Source: Cliona cf. orientalis (taxonomy: Eukaryota > Porifera > Demospongiae > Clionaida > Clionaidae). Taken from it: 64,000 nt of DNA. The notes below the pieces were generated by a model. The model was not told the DNA's origin. It was given only the letters and a program-made list of their open reading frames with translations, and searched no databases. Where the stretch lies: contig OZ005700.1 of assembly GCA_963930775.1 (NCBI GenBank), forward strand, positions 9,186,609 through 9,250,608. Direction: 5' to 3'. A program made the translations under genes and the position numbers. Shown here one piece after another: positions 11,989 to 32,326 of the stretch; position 1 is the first letter of the stretch, and every line of letters begins with the position of its first letter.

Positions 11989-11996
11989 TTTCCCGC
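11989..11996 (+). promoter_or_regulatory. E2F-type site TTTCCCGC
   Basis: This exact match to TTTSSCGC extends to TTTCCCGCC and lies between the small coiled-coil gene (ATG at 11954, minus strand) and the large single-exon gene (ATG at 12436, plus strand). It is close enough to the former to be in its promoter or 5' leader. Confidence 0.5.
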
Positions 11997-12435
11997 CAAG
12001 TCATAGTATGACGTAATGCACAAGTACGATGAGTCAGCAAAACTTCACCTATCTTTCAATCAGCACTTCATCATGCGTTTATCAGCCTAGCCGATGTTCT
12101 ACTCAACAACTGAAGAAGAATCAAGATCTTTTTTATTATCTCGATGACCGAGCGAGCGAACGAAAGGAACAAAGAGCAGGTAGGAAATATGGCGCCTATT
12201 TTGCCGCCAGCCAATAACCTTAAATCATGGGAGGGGCGTGCTTAATAATTGAATTTCACGGGTAACTCTTTTCCCTCTACAGTATTCGAGAAAGTGCACT
12301 CCTCATCAGAGTCGACGCGAAAATTCCGTTCGGTTGTGGCCGTCAGCTAAGAAATATCAGCACACTAACCCAGGAGGAGTGAGAGGGGTAAACAGAAAGT
12401 CTATCTGCAAGACAAGAGAGAGGTCTGAAGCCAAG

Positions 12436-14571
12436 ATGAACGTCAGCTATGAACAGCTAGCCCGAAGGCCACTCAGTTCCATGTGTGCTAGCACGGGACC
12501 TACGTTTCAGATATACAGCCACGCCACTGATCCACACAGGTCAAAGTCAGGCAGTGAGGTATGTGTGAGCAATGAGGTGACAACACAACCATTAGCCATG
12601 AATGGAATGGACAGCCACTCCTCACTCAGTGTGTCACCTCATGGTACACCAGACTCACCAAAGTCACATTCACCAGAGCCACCTGCCTCACCACAGTCAC
12701 TGGTAGAGTCTCCCCCACCTTCACCAACTCTCATACCACCATCTTTACCACGACCAAAAACGCAGGCTATGACACCAGCTGGACATGGAGTGAGTGTTAT
12801 CACTCCCTTCTCCCACAAGAGAAAACGTGAAATGACAGCTGACAATTTTGGTACCACCCCGCCTCCCTCTAAGAAACGACTAAATCTGTCACTTAACAGG
12901 AGCAGAAGCCACACCCCTTCTCGCTACTCTGCCTCCTCGAGCGGTGGGACTTCCCCTTCTAGTCTGGCCAGCTTGAGCACGACGACTAATGGTAGCAGTG
13001 AGCAGAGGGAGAGGAGTCTATCATCAACCCCGCCCCTCTCCCCCACCAGTGCTGGACCCTGGTCAGAAATAACCGTGACCCCTGCAGACACGCCCAGTAA
13101 CAGAGCTATCCAGTATCAGGAGTCTACTCCTCTTAGAACTGGTGGCCTGTTGACAGAATGTCCGCTTGGGCTTAGTGATACAATGGAGCATCAAGTGTCC
13201 CCGAAAGATCGGATAACGTCACCTCGACCTTCGACCTCCAGGCAAGTTCTGTCCATGGCGGCTGTCGACCCTCGACCTCTTGATGTTACGCCCTCTGGTG
13301 GTGATGATACGCTCACAAACGAGGATATGGAGGAGGAAGAGCCTGTGAAGTGTAAGCCACCAAAAGATGATTTTCATGACATTTCATCATGGGGGGAAGG
13401 TAGGCTGGTCTACGGCTGTGACATACCTCACACTAGGCCATTTGACAAGTTCTCCCAAGGCCACCTGGAGAACTACGCAGAGATGGTGAGCAAGGGAGGA
13501 GATTTGGAGAACTATCTTTACACCGTAGAGAGGCTTGTCAACCTGGGGTGGTTCTTCCCGACGGCCAAGCTGGAGCAGGTCTTCAGATTGATGTGGCGAT
13601 GCCAAAGTGAGAGTGCCATCAAACAGCTGCACTTTTTCCTCAAGCAAGATATCGCCCTACGCACTGATACACACATGAAGGCTTTGCAATTTTTGCCGAG
13701 GCTTCAGAAATGCCTTGGTGCTATTAAGTCCAACACTAAGGTGCTTGTAGCCAGCGTCCAGCTCAGCTATTTGTTGAAATTTCTCATCAAAAACTTGGAC
13801 GAAAACAAACTAGAGCCCAAGGCATCACTAGTGGAGCAGCTGCTCTCCTCTAAGAAGATGCTAAACATCACCAATATTCTCGACGCCATCTTTTGTCACC
13901 AAGAGAGAGGTGTGTCTCCGGTCCCTGGCGTACAATGCCCTATCGAAAGCATGCTGACAATATTGTGCCTGCCTCTGTTGACCTGTGACCCCTACAGCCG
14001 CTCGGACCTGAGGACCAAGCTAGCTCGTGAGGTGGCGATGAGGCTGGATCAACTTCGACCCTACTCCCTTCAGTATCAGCTCATCACCAACATACCCTCC
14101 AGCTACCTCAAGGAAAAGGTATTGGACTTTGTTCTGGAGCGGAACTTTGCCCTCTCTTCTCAGAGTACAGACGTGGCTCGGACTTTTGCCGATGATTCGG
14201 TCTCTTTTGCTAAAATTGCCTCCGTACACCTCCACAGAGTGGCCCGACACCCCAACGGCACCCCTCACAGCCTCTCCTTCTTCCTTCAGCTCCTAACTGC
14301 TCTCATTCAGACCCACATAGTGAACGAGAGTGGGAGCCAGCTGCTGGTCTCCCTCGTCCCCTCCTCCCCTCTCCAACCCCTGCCCAACCAATTCACAACG
14401 AGCACTGTGAGAAACGATGACCAGCTCAGACAGAACTTGCTCGACTTGCACGCTGGTGTTCTTCAACTAATGGACCGGCTTTCTCAGGATGATCAACACA
14501 TCATTGAACTGACTGAACCCTCAACCTGGTTCCACCTTCAGCTGCTATCACTTATCACCTCTGTACAGTGA
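12436..14571 (+). CDS. Large single-exon protein, possibly SLF2/FAM178-like
   Basis: One uninterrupted frame gives 711 residues from the ATG at 12436; the frame stays open upstream to a stop at 12250 but has no earlier ATG. Residues 1 to about 310 are Ser/Pro/Thr-rich, with many SP/TP sites and basic KKR and KRKR patches typical of nuclear proteins. From about 340 the chain is globular and helical: GEGRLVYGCDIPHTRPFDKF, then LYTVERLVNLGWFFPTAKLE, then LHFFLKQDIALRTDTHMKAL and on to the end. Disordered N-terminus plus a helical-repeat C-terminus with a 'gap of FFPT' element suits the SMC5/6-recruiting factor SLF2 (FAM178), and human SLF2 is linked to MMS19. Both points are weak, so the name is a hypothesis. 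A gene this long without an intron is unusual here. Confidence 0.5.
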   Translation: MNVSYEQLARRPLSSMCASTGPTFQIYSHATDPHRSKSGSEVCVSNEVTTQPLAMNGMDSHSSLSVSPHGTPDSPKSHSPEPPASPQSLVESPPPSPTLIPPSLPRPKTQAMTPAGHGVSVITPFSHKRKREMTADNFGTTPPPSKKRLNLSLNRSRSHTPSRYSASSSGGTSPSSLASLSTTTNGSSEQRERSLSSTPPLSPTSAGPWSEITVTPADTPSNRAIQYQESTPLRTGGLLTECPLGLSDTMEHQVSPKDRITSPRPSTSRQVLSMAAVDPRPLDVTPSGGDDTLTNEDMEEEEPVKCKPPKDDFHDISSWGEGRLVYGCDIPHTRPFDKFSQGHLENYAEMVSKGGDLENYLYTVERLVNLGWFFPTAKLEQVFRLMWRCQSESAIKQLHFFLKQDIALRTDTHMKALQFLPRLQKCLGAIKSNTKVLVASVQLSYLLKFLIKNLDENKLEPKASLVEQLLSSKKMLNITNILDAIFCHQERGVSPVPGVQCPIESMLTILCLPLLTCDPYSRSDLRTKLAREVAMRLDQLRPYSLQYQLITNIPSSYLKEKVLDFVLERNFALSSQSTDVARTFADDSVSFAKIASVHLHRVARHPNGTPHSLSFFLQLLTALIQTHIVNESGSQLLVSLVPSSPLQPLPNQFTTSTVRNDDQLRQNLLDLHAGVLQLMDRLSQDDQHIIELTEPSTWFHLQLLSLITSVQ

Positions 14572-14676
14572 ATCATGTCAACTTTGTGATACTATTTTAT
14601 ATTGTAGGTATTGTATCATAATGCACCATTGCTAGTGTGTCCTCTGTCATTGTTCTTATCATGTCCAATGTCCTGT

Positions 14677-14727
14677 TTATTGTCTTGTTTTAGTTGAGAG
14701 GTACCTCCCACCCACTTCCAGAAAGTC

Positions 14728-14775
<48 letters not shown>

Positions 14776-16070
14776 AACCCTCTTCCCATCTTGAGACAAT
14801 GAGCATTGCATACATACCTCGATCAGGTCGTTATCAGTTGCCTCGTCCGGTGATTGAGTTTTCTCCTTCAATAGTTCAGCCAAGTCAGACTCTGGGTAGC
14901 AGAGCAGGTGGAGCCTGACCAGCCCAGCAGCATCTGCCCATCTAATGCACAGAGTGTCAACAAGCTTGACTCTATTGTTAATAATTATTATTATACCTTT
15001 CTTTATCGATTGTATGCTTGAAGAGACCAGTGATGTCGTCAATTTTCAGTAGGTGCCACACGAAACCGCCAAAGTATCGTGTGGACCATAACAGGTCATA
15101 AAGACCTCTCTTCTCTATGTCATTGTACACTGTCTTGTGAACCTAAGGCAGAGAAAGCCACAAGTTGAGGCGTATGAGAGAGAGAGAGGGGGGGGAGGGT
15201 TGATCTCGCTCTTACTCTGATGTATTCCTTTGAGTCAGGTTCACATTGGACATTGGCAACATCGAGCACCAGGGGGTGGTGGTTCAAGCTGAGCACCTCT
15301 GGCAGCTGGTGGCGCTGGAGCATCTGTGGTAGGTTCATCTTTCGGCCAAGCTTGGGGAAAAAGAGCTGGCACATTCTATCTCTCTCGTTCCAGCTCGCCT
15401 CTCTCAGCGTACCGTCCACTTCGCGCACAACTATCCATCGATCCTGTCGTATGCATACACATGCATCATAAAAATTTCTCAACTTTGATAAAAGCAATAC
15501 ATGTATGCATGCCGTTATGTTACGGCAGTACAGGGGGTTGAGATACATCTCCTTACTTTGTCTTCTTTATGTTGCGTTGTTTCAGTGAAGATAAATCGAT
15601 TGTGAATGGCCTCCGATAGTTTCTCATCAACTTCAATTATTGATTTCTTGTATTGACGCTTAGGCAACACTGGGGGCATCTGAAGCAAGCGCTTGGCCTG
15701 CTCCACACTTTCTTCATGTGCCTGTGGTGGATTTAATAATCAATACACAGTACATGTAGTAATTTTAATAAAGTAATGCCTATGATCCCAGCTACTAATT
15801 ATTTATATAACATGGGATAAGATAAACCTTTTCTAGTTGTTCTCGGGTCAAGAGTTTATAAGTTGGAGGCCGGAGAGGCTCTTTCCTGGCAGCGAACACT
15901 TTGTCGAGATCCAGCCCTGTCAGCTGAGTCAGCAAAGACTGCACTCGTTCATCTTGGACGCTGACAGCCGGTACTGGCCTGCGAGGTGGCGCAGGCTGCT
16001 CACTGCAAAGCCGTCTACTCCACAGCCAACACTGGCGACGCAAAAGAGAGAGAGATCGACCCTGAGCCAT
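14677..16070 (-). CDS. MRPS22: Mitochondrial small ribosomal subunit protein mS22
   Basis: Exons run from MAQGRSLSLLRRQCWLWSRR (an Arg-rich mitochondrial presequence; ATG at 16070, with an in-frame ATG at 16127 also possible). Next come AHEESVEQAKRLLQMPPVLP, the core WNERDRMCQLFFPKLGRKMN, EPDSKEYIRVHKTVYNDIEK, then LLWSTRYFGGFVWHLLKIDD and WADAAGLVRLHLLCYP. The RDRM..FFPK.GRK and STRYFGG..W blocks are the mS22 signature. mS22 is a metazoan-specific mitoribosome subunit in the small-subunit body. The C-terminus is unsettled: GAG/GTATGT near 14810 is a strong donor, and the tract at 14729-14773 ends in a usable AG, but the unspliced frame is also open to a stop at 14677 and would add a Ser-Leu repeat tail. 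If spliced in phase 0, the last exon would end near 14616. Confidence 0.9.
14729..14773. repeat. (AG)n microsatellite
   Basis: About 22 uninterrupted AG dinucleotides. On the minus strand this is a (CT)n tract that ends in TAG and so can act as the polypyrimidine tract of the last MRPS22 intron, or alternatively be read through as Ser-Leu repeats. Confidence 0.95.
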
Positions 16071-16138
16071 GGCCACGTGGTAGATGAGCGGTACTTTTCC
16101 AAATGGCCCCGCCCCGCCCTGAACCATGAAATAATGCC

Positions 16139-16240
16139 AGGTAATTACAAGTTACATGTAATCAATATTATTAAAATTAATTTTAATACCTAATCAAATA
16201 CATTACAATTACAATAATTACATGTAATCATGAATCATGG
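16139..16240. repeat. TGTAAT/ATTACA-rich repeat between MRPS22 and POLE4
   Basis: The stretch has many copies of GTAATTACA, ACATGTAAT and TTACAATTAC, some self-complementary, and resembles the 6600-7020 block. There is no coding sequence; the two genes flank it in the same orientation. Confidence 0.6.
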
Positions 16241-16341
16241 GGAGTTACATCAGATTTTCCACATACTGAGTGCTTGTAATTGCATAGTGCAAGGTCAGTG
16301 CTGATCATACATAACAAGGTAATGAGGACCATAATGATATT

Positions 16342-17123
16342 TTAATCCAAAGTGCCTTCAAGAAATGCCAGTTCGTCTCTACTTGGAATGCATGCATCAA
16401 TGTCTCTCTTTTGTATTGTCTTTCTCTTCCCTTTGACAGTGTAGATGTGGCCCTGCCTGGCAAGGTGCCCAATGAACAGCTCTGTAGCCTGCAGTCAGCA
16501 ACAATTTATAAACAGTCGACTACATAGTTCTTGTCAGCTTTATACATACAATGACATTCACTTCCGCATGGCAAATTCAAACTGAATCGCTCACTTTGTA
16601 GGGCTATCTTCGAATTTTTTCATAAACTAGCGTAGCAGTAATATAAACCAAGTGGAAAGGCATCCATATGTATAATTTCAGAAGAACTGTAACTGTGGCT
16701 CGAGTATGGCACACATTTGTACACAAGTCTTGCTTGCCATGCGGAAGTGAATTTACATGAAAATTTACATTGGTTTATATGGGTGATGACGTCACGCGCA
16801 GTCGCTCTACAGGCCTCGTCCCCAGGCCACTCTCACGTAATTACCTTTGCAATGATGAGGGTGGCCTCAGTGCTCGTGAGAGAGATCTCTGGGTCACTTT
16901 TGATGATGTTCTTGACTCTGGTCATGGGCAGTTGGCAGCTGTGGCGAGATGATACTCTGCCCCCAGCTGGGGCTAGCTCTACAACAGAAAAATATCATGT
17001 TATCAAAATTTAGCTAGCGATAGATTTCAATCGACAGCAGAGAAAGGAATACGTTTTGGGTCATTTCTCACCAGTACTAGCCTGCTGAGACTCCTCACTC
17101 GCCTCTGATGTCTGAGACGCCAT
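16342..17123 (-). CDS. POLE4: DNA polymerase epsilon subunit 4
   Basis: Three exons, beginning MASQTSEASEESQQAST at 17123 and ending FLEGTLD at 16342, give about 110 residues, the normal POLE4 length. The histone fold is clear: LPMTRVKNIIKSDPEISL, TSTEATLIIAKATELFIGHL, ARQGHIYTVKGKRKTIQKRD and IDACIPSRDELAFLEGTLD. The GKRKT.Q..D.D and DE.AFLEGTLD blocks separate POLE4 from NF-YC and CHRAC15. In known species it pairs with POLE3 as an H3-H4-binding dimer of the leading-strand polymerase holoenzyme. The second intron holds a MITE-like inverted repeat (16556-16752). Its start codon is 83 bp from that of ALG3 on the opposite strand. Confidence 0.96.
16556..16752. mobile_element. MITE-like inverted-repeat element in POLE4 intron
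   Basis: ATTCACTTCCGCATGGCAA (16556-16574) and its exact complement at 16734-16752 bound a 197-bp non-coding segment. A second pair, ATATAAACCA inside (about 16643) and TGGTTTATAT just outside (about 16770), suggests a nested or larger structure. No clear target-site duplication was seen. Classed as MITE-like from structure only. Confidence 0.6.
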
Positions 17124-17206
17124 AGCGATGTTGTATAGCGACCATTACCAACTATTTCGCCAGTGACGATCATTACCAACCAATCTACTGCGGTGCACAT
17201 GTCGAT
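17124..17206. promoter_or_regulatory. 83-bp bidirectional POLE4/ALG3 promoter
   Basis: The whole sequence between the two start codons is 83 bp, so both transcripts must start within this spacer or within each other's first exon. No TATA box is visible. Confidence 0.6.
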
Positions 17207-19462
17207 ATGAAGTTGGTGAAGGATTTATTATTGGAGGCAAAATGCATCGCCAAGGCGCCGCATAAGGCGGTCTTTGAGACTCGATACTTGATCCCTGGCT
17301 CCTATCTGCTTCTGCTGGCTGAAGTACTAGTGTTGGCACTCATTATCAGGATAGTACCTTGTGAGGAAAAATTTATATATAGTGACCATCACTGAAGATT
17401 GTTTAAATTACAAGATTTCTGTGTGTTTCAGACACTGAGATTGATTGGGTTGCCTACATGCAAGAGGTGGAGGGTTTTCTGAATGGCAGCCTCGACTACA
17501 CCCAGCTCAAGGGAGACACTGGACCACTGGTGTATGCATGCGTACAGTACCGTAGATCTGGAAATTTTTCGTATAACGAAACGTTCGTATGATAAATTTT
17601 CGTAGGAACGACCCCTTACCGCATTAGCGTTAATAATGCATGCTAATTTTCGTAAGATTAATTTTCATAGCCGCTATCGACTATGAAAATATTTTTACAA
17701 CGAATATTTCCAGATTTACGGTAGTGACCTTTGCAGCATTAAACGTCATTTAGAATTCCTTCCCTCCATTTCCTCGTTGCAGCTACCCCGCTGGGTTCGT
17801 CTACCTCTACTCCCTCCTCTACTACATCACCGATAGAGGTCATGACCTTCGCACAGCCCAGTACCTGTTTGCTGCATTTTACCTTCTCTCCCTCTCCTTT
17901 GTACTGGCCATCTATGCTCGTCTCAACAAGGTAGCAACATAAAAAATAAAAAATATTAATTTTCCTGTAGATTTGAGTAGACATTTTACCTTCCAGTCTG
18001 AGCGCTATCCTCCGCTTGTGCTGGTATTTCTTGGCTGCACTGCATACAGGATTCACTCCATCTTTGTCCTTCGTCTCTTTAACGATCCTCTGGCAATGCT
18101 CCTCCTCTATGCGGCCGTCTACCTCTTCCTTCAAGACCGCTGGATCTCGGGCTCTGCTCTCTTCAGGTAGAAGATGTTGTATTGCATAATTGATGCTTGC
18201 ACATTTCTCTCTCTCTCTTCCTTTCTTTCTCTCCTCCATAGCTTGGCCGTATCCATTAAGATGAATATTCTTCTCTTTTCTCCTGGTTTGTTGGTGTTGT
18301 TGATTTTGCGTCATGGCTGGCGTGGGACTCTCCCTCTCCTCTCTCTCTGTGCCGCCATTCAGCTGGCTCTTGGGGCCCCGTTTCTCTATGCTAATCCGAT
18401 TGGTTACATCACTCGATCGTTTGATTTGGGTCGACAGTTCTTCTTCAAGTGGACCGTCAACTGGCGGTTCCTGCCCGAGTGGCTGTTTCTTCATCGAGGC
18501 TTCCACCTTGCTCTTTTGACTTCCAACCTCTGCACATGGGCCCTCTTCGCCTACACACACTGGACCAGGTAGAGCGTTCTCACATATTATCTGTCCAGTG
18601 GTGGACATACTCACATTGCTGTTCATCTCTCATGTCACAGAAAGGGCGGAGTCAAGGCAATGTTGTCATGGAAACAGCCTACCAACAACAGACTCTCTTG
18701 CAATGGTATGATCATTAGTATCGCTACATCCAATCATTGTTGTTCCAATAGCTAGCTTGATCATGGAATATTCTTATTATTTAATTTCCAGAGATAGTGT
18801 GGGTTCTCTTCACCTCCAACTTCATTGGAATCTGTTTCTCTCGCTCTCTTCACTATCAGTTCTATGTTTGGTACTACCACAGCCTCCCCCTGCTCCTCTG
18901 GTCCACTCGGCTGCCAACAATAGCCAGGTCAGCAATCTCCCCCCACCCTGAAACTATAATACCATATAGCCGGAAATATTGGCGGGTATTAAATTTGACG
19001 GTTGAGCCCAAAATCGCTATTGCAAAAGTTTAAATTTGGCGGTTTGGTGCGGGATCACCATACGTATAATTATATGTGAGTATGAAATTTTGGCGGATTT
19101 TAATTTGGCGGCTGTAATATACATGTAGACCGCCTAACCGCCAAATTTTCGGGCTATACGGTATTCTCAATTCTTTAAATTTTCTCGCAAAAGGTTGACA
19201 ACCGCACATGTACAGTGAGATACGTATCATTGTACAGTGCTTGTCATTGTATAGTGCTTGTCACTAATCATCAATAATTTTGTGCAGGGTTGTGTTGCTG
19301 CTGGTGATCGAGTTCAGCTGGAATACTTACCCGTCAACTGTGACCAGTTCTCTGCTACTGCACTGCGCTCATGCCGTTGCCATGGCAGCACTACTGCTGG
19401 CCAGGAAACCACACCCACAATCTACAACACCTCCTCACATATCGGCAAGCAAACGAGAATGA
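17207..19462 (+). CDS. ALG3: ALG3 alpha-1,3-mannosyltransferase
   Basis: Exons run 17207-17360, then from about 17432 on, giving [119 protein letters not shown] and [19 protein letters not shown]. The last exon ends ISASKRE at 19462. These are the signature blocks of ALG3, the ER membrane enzyme that adds the first luminal mannose (Man5 to Man6-GlcNAc2-PP-dolichol). At least ten hydrophobic segments are spread along the chain, and the length is normal at roughly 420 residues. Two different MITE-like elements sit in its introns (17548-17723, 18960-19163). It converges on the V-ATPase B gene, with 176 bp between stop codons. Confidence 0.96.
17548..17723. mobile_element. MITE-like element A, TACCGTA ends
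   Basis: TACCGTAGATCTGGAAAT opens the element and the complement of TACCGTAAATCTGGAAAT closes it, 176 bp in all, inside an ALG3 intron. Both ends begin with TA, in line with TA target insertion. The interior is AT-rich, with ATTTTCGTA words repeated in both senses and no reading frame. Confidence 0.75.
18960..19163. mobile_element. MITE-like element B, TACCRTATAGC ends
   Basis: TACCATATAGCCGGAAAT opens and the complement of TACCGTATAGCCCGAAAAT closes a 204-bp element in an ALG3 intron. Interior words TTTGGCGG and CCGCCAAA recur in both senses, giving a long imperfect hairpin. No protein is encoded. Confidence 0.75.
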
Positions 19463-19638
19463 CAAACACGCAATTATTATTATAATATGCAGCAATTGCA
19501 AGAATTCCACTGGCCATATCCTGTATGTCTACTAATAAGAGATTTTCTATACAAAAATTAAATTAAATTGTTTGTACACTTCCAATAAGAGCCCACTGCA
19601 CGTCAATGGTATTGATGGTCCTAATAGTAGTAATTTTG

Positions 19639-24915
<5,277 letters not shown>

Positions 24916-26409
24916 CTCCGCTAGCTAGCCAGCTCTACCTCACAGTGAGTGGCGCTGCCTATCATGACTTCCCTCATAGGAACAAATTCATCTATTTCTC
25001 CCTCACTATATCTATTTGTACCCAGTCCCCTCCCTCGCTTCTCTCTCTCTCTCTCTCCCTCCTGTCATTGGTAGAGTCACGTGGTTCCTCCCTTCCCCCA
25101 TCCCGTGGCTACGTTACCTGGACCTATTCACTTGTATCTCTCAATTATTGTGCTCTACTGTACATACATGTGTTGTTATTATTAAAATGAATGTATCCCT
25201 CAATCTCAAGTTAGTTTTACTTGTGTTTTTTATGCCATAAACTTGAGTCCACGGAGTTCTATTTTTCGTTGTGTGTATGTGTGTGTGTGTGTGTTTTTTT
25301 TGTGTCTATAGTGTATTAGCTCTCACCATGGATTACGAGTCACCATTTTGCTATATATAAGTCTCTTTATAAGTACCTAAAAGTCATGTACATTATTTTG
25401 TGTCAATTTTTGATTCTTGCCCATGTGTATATATTTGTACTGTTGTCTGTCTGTATTATAACTTGTGTTCAGACGCATAATGTATGTATGAATAATATGC
25501 CTCTAATATTATTATATCATTGAAAGAATTGACTGTCAATATTTCTCGAATAAGTGTTGAAACACTTCGCTGGCTGGTTGCTGGGCAGGCACATACGCTA
25601 ATGCATGTGTGCAATGTATGTGTTGTGTGTGGGGGTGTAAGGGAGGGAGGCATAGATATGGGATGAGCTATGATTTCCATCAAACCACACACATTATTCT
25701 GCTGACCATGCATATAGCACGCAACTAACAACACTAGCTAGCTGGACATAGTCTATTATAGTCTCAAAATTAATATTATCCCTGGTAGGCTAAATTTCAG
25801 TTTTTTTAGGGAACCTGGGGACAAGGCTCCTCCGACTGGTCCTATATATAGCATTTTCTAAAGGGACAATGAATAATTATGAGCTCTGGCCAACAGGCAA
25901 GCTAGGCAACCCAGCCAACTCCCAGACTGAAACTGACACACACTCACTCCATGCCAACTATACTATGTGCTGGATGCGACACATGTATGCATGCGGCTCT
26001 CTCACTGTACTGTGCTACACAAACATCATCCTGGCACAATAGTGAAGCCGCCCAAAGCTGAGCTGAGCTATCTACATCTGTGTCCACACCGCGCCCAGCT
26101 ACGTTGGTGGAGCAGGCCAACACAGGTCCAGTCCAGGAGGCGGCTGTGGACATTCCATGTCCTTATGAGCGACCATGAAAGCCTGTTCCACCCACCAGTT
26201 AGCACTCTCAGTTAGGCAGGGGGGATGTAGCTCAAGTGGTCAACTTGTAATTGGTTTTCCATAAACAAAACTGTGAAATTGGCTGGCGTCGGGGAATGCG
26301 CCATATTCTCACATATCCTACAACTTTATAATTTATTTGTGTCCAATAAAAACAAGAGTGCTATGGATGCGTGGTGTGCACGTTCAAACATGGTCATGGC
26401 CAGTGGTTG
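24916..26409. other. EGR 3' region and EGR-BIN3 spacer
   Basis: No coding exon was found. The left 550 bp look like a long T-rich EGR 3' UTR, with a CT tract (25040-25058), a GT tract (25272-25292) and two Pumilio-type words, TGTACATA at 25159-25166 and TGTATATA at 25426-25433. From about 25500 the sequence is unremarkable single-copy-looking DNA. At 26222, GGGGATGTAGCTCAAGTGG resembles the start of a tRNA-Ala gene, but no acceptor half follows. Confidence 0.5.
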
Positions 26410-31923
<5,514 letters not shown>

Positions 31924-32326
31924 GGCTCTCCCGTCCCGCCCGGCTGATCACCCACTAGCTGCAGATTGACAGAGATCGTCGACGGATCGAAGATCAGAGG
32001 GCACAGAGGGCGACAGCTCCTCGTCAGATTCTGCTGAGCTGGCAGCTAGCGCGCGCTGATGCGTTGTGACGACAACACGGGGACAAAATTCAATATCCAT
32101 GTGATAGCCATGCGCGCACGTATAGGCCGACCACTTCCGACCTTAGACCTCAGCTTATTAGATATATCCGCTGATGCAAAACGCGTCACAAAGGATAATT
32201 GTATTCATCATAATTTTGTTACTATTATGCCATGCAAGTTTGCAAACTGACCAATGAATGCTGAGGGAGTGAGATGATGCGATGATGATCGATGACATGC
32301 ATTGTGTCACATTGGATATGCAATAA
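31924..32326. promoter_or_regulatory. BIN3 promoter and T-box 3' spacer
   Basis: These 403 bp lie between the BIN3 start codon and the T-box stop codon, both genes on the minus strand. The part nearest BIN3 (31924-32060) is GC-rich with several CpG, matching a TATA-less promoter and 5' leader. The part nearest the T-box gene is AT-rich and probably its 3' UTR. No other gene is visible. Confidence 0.4.

Noticed and set aside
12334..12435. N-terminal extension of the single-exon gene starting from TTG
   Set aside because: The frame is open back to 12250 but there is no ATG before 12436, and a non-ATG start is not needed to explain the gene.
26221..26290. tRNA-Ala-like 5' half (GGGGATGTAGCTCAAGTGG)
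   Set aside because: The A-box half matches, but no anticodon stem or GGTTCGAATCC-type B box follows within 80 bp. At most it is a decayed tRNA or SINE head.
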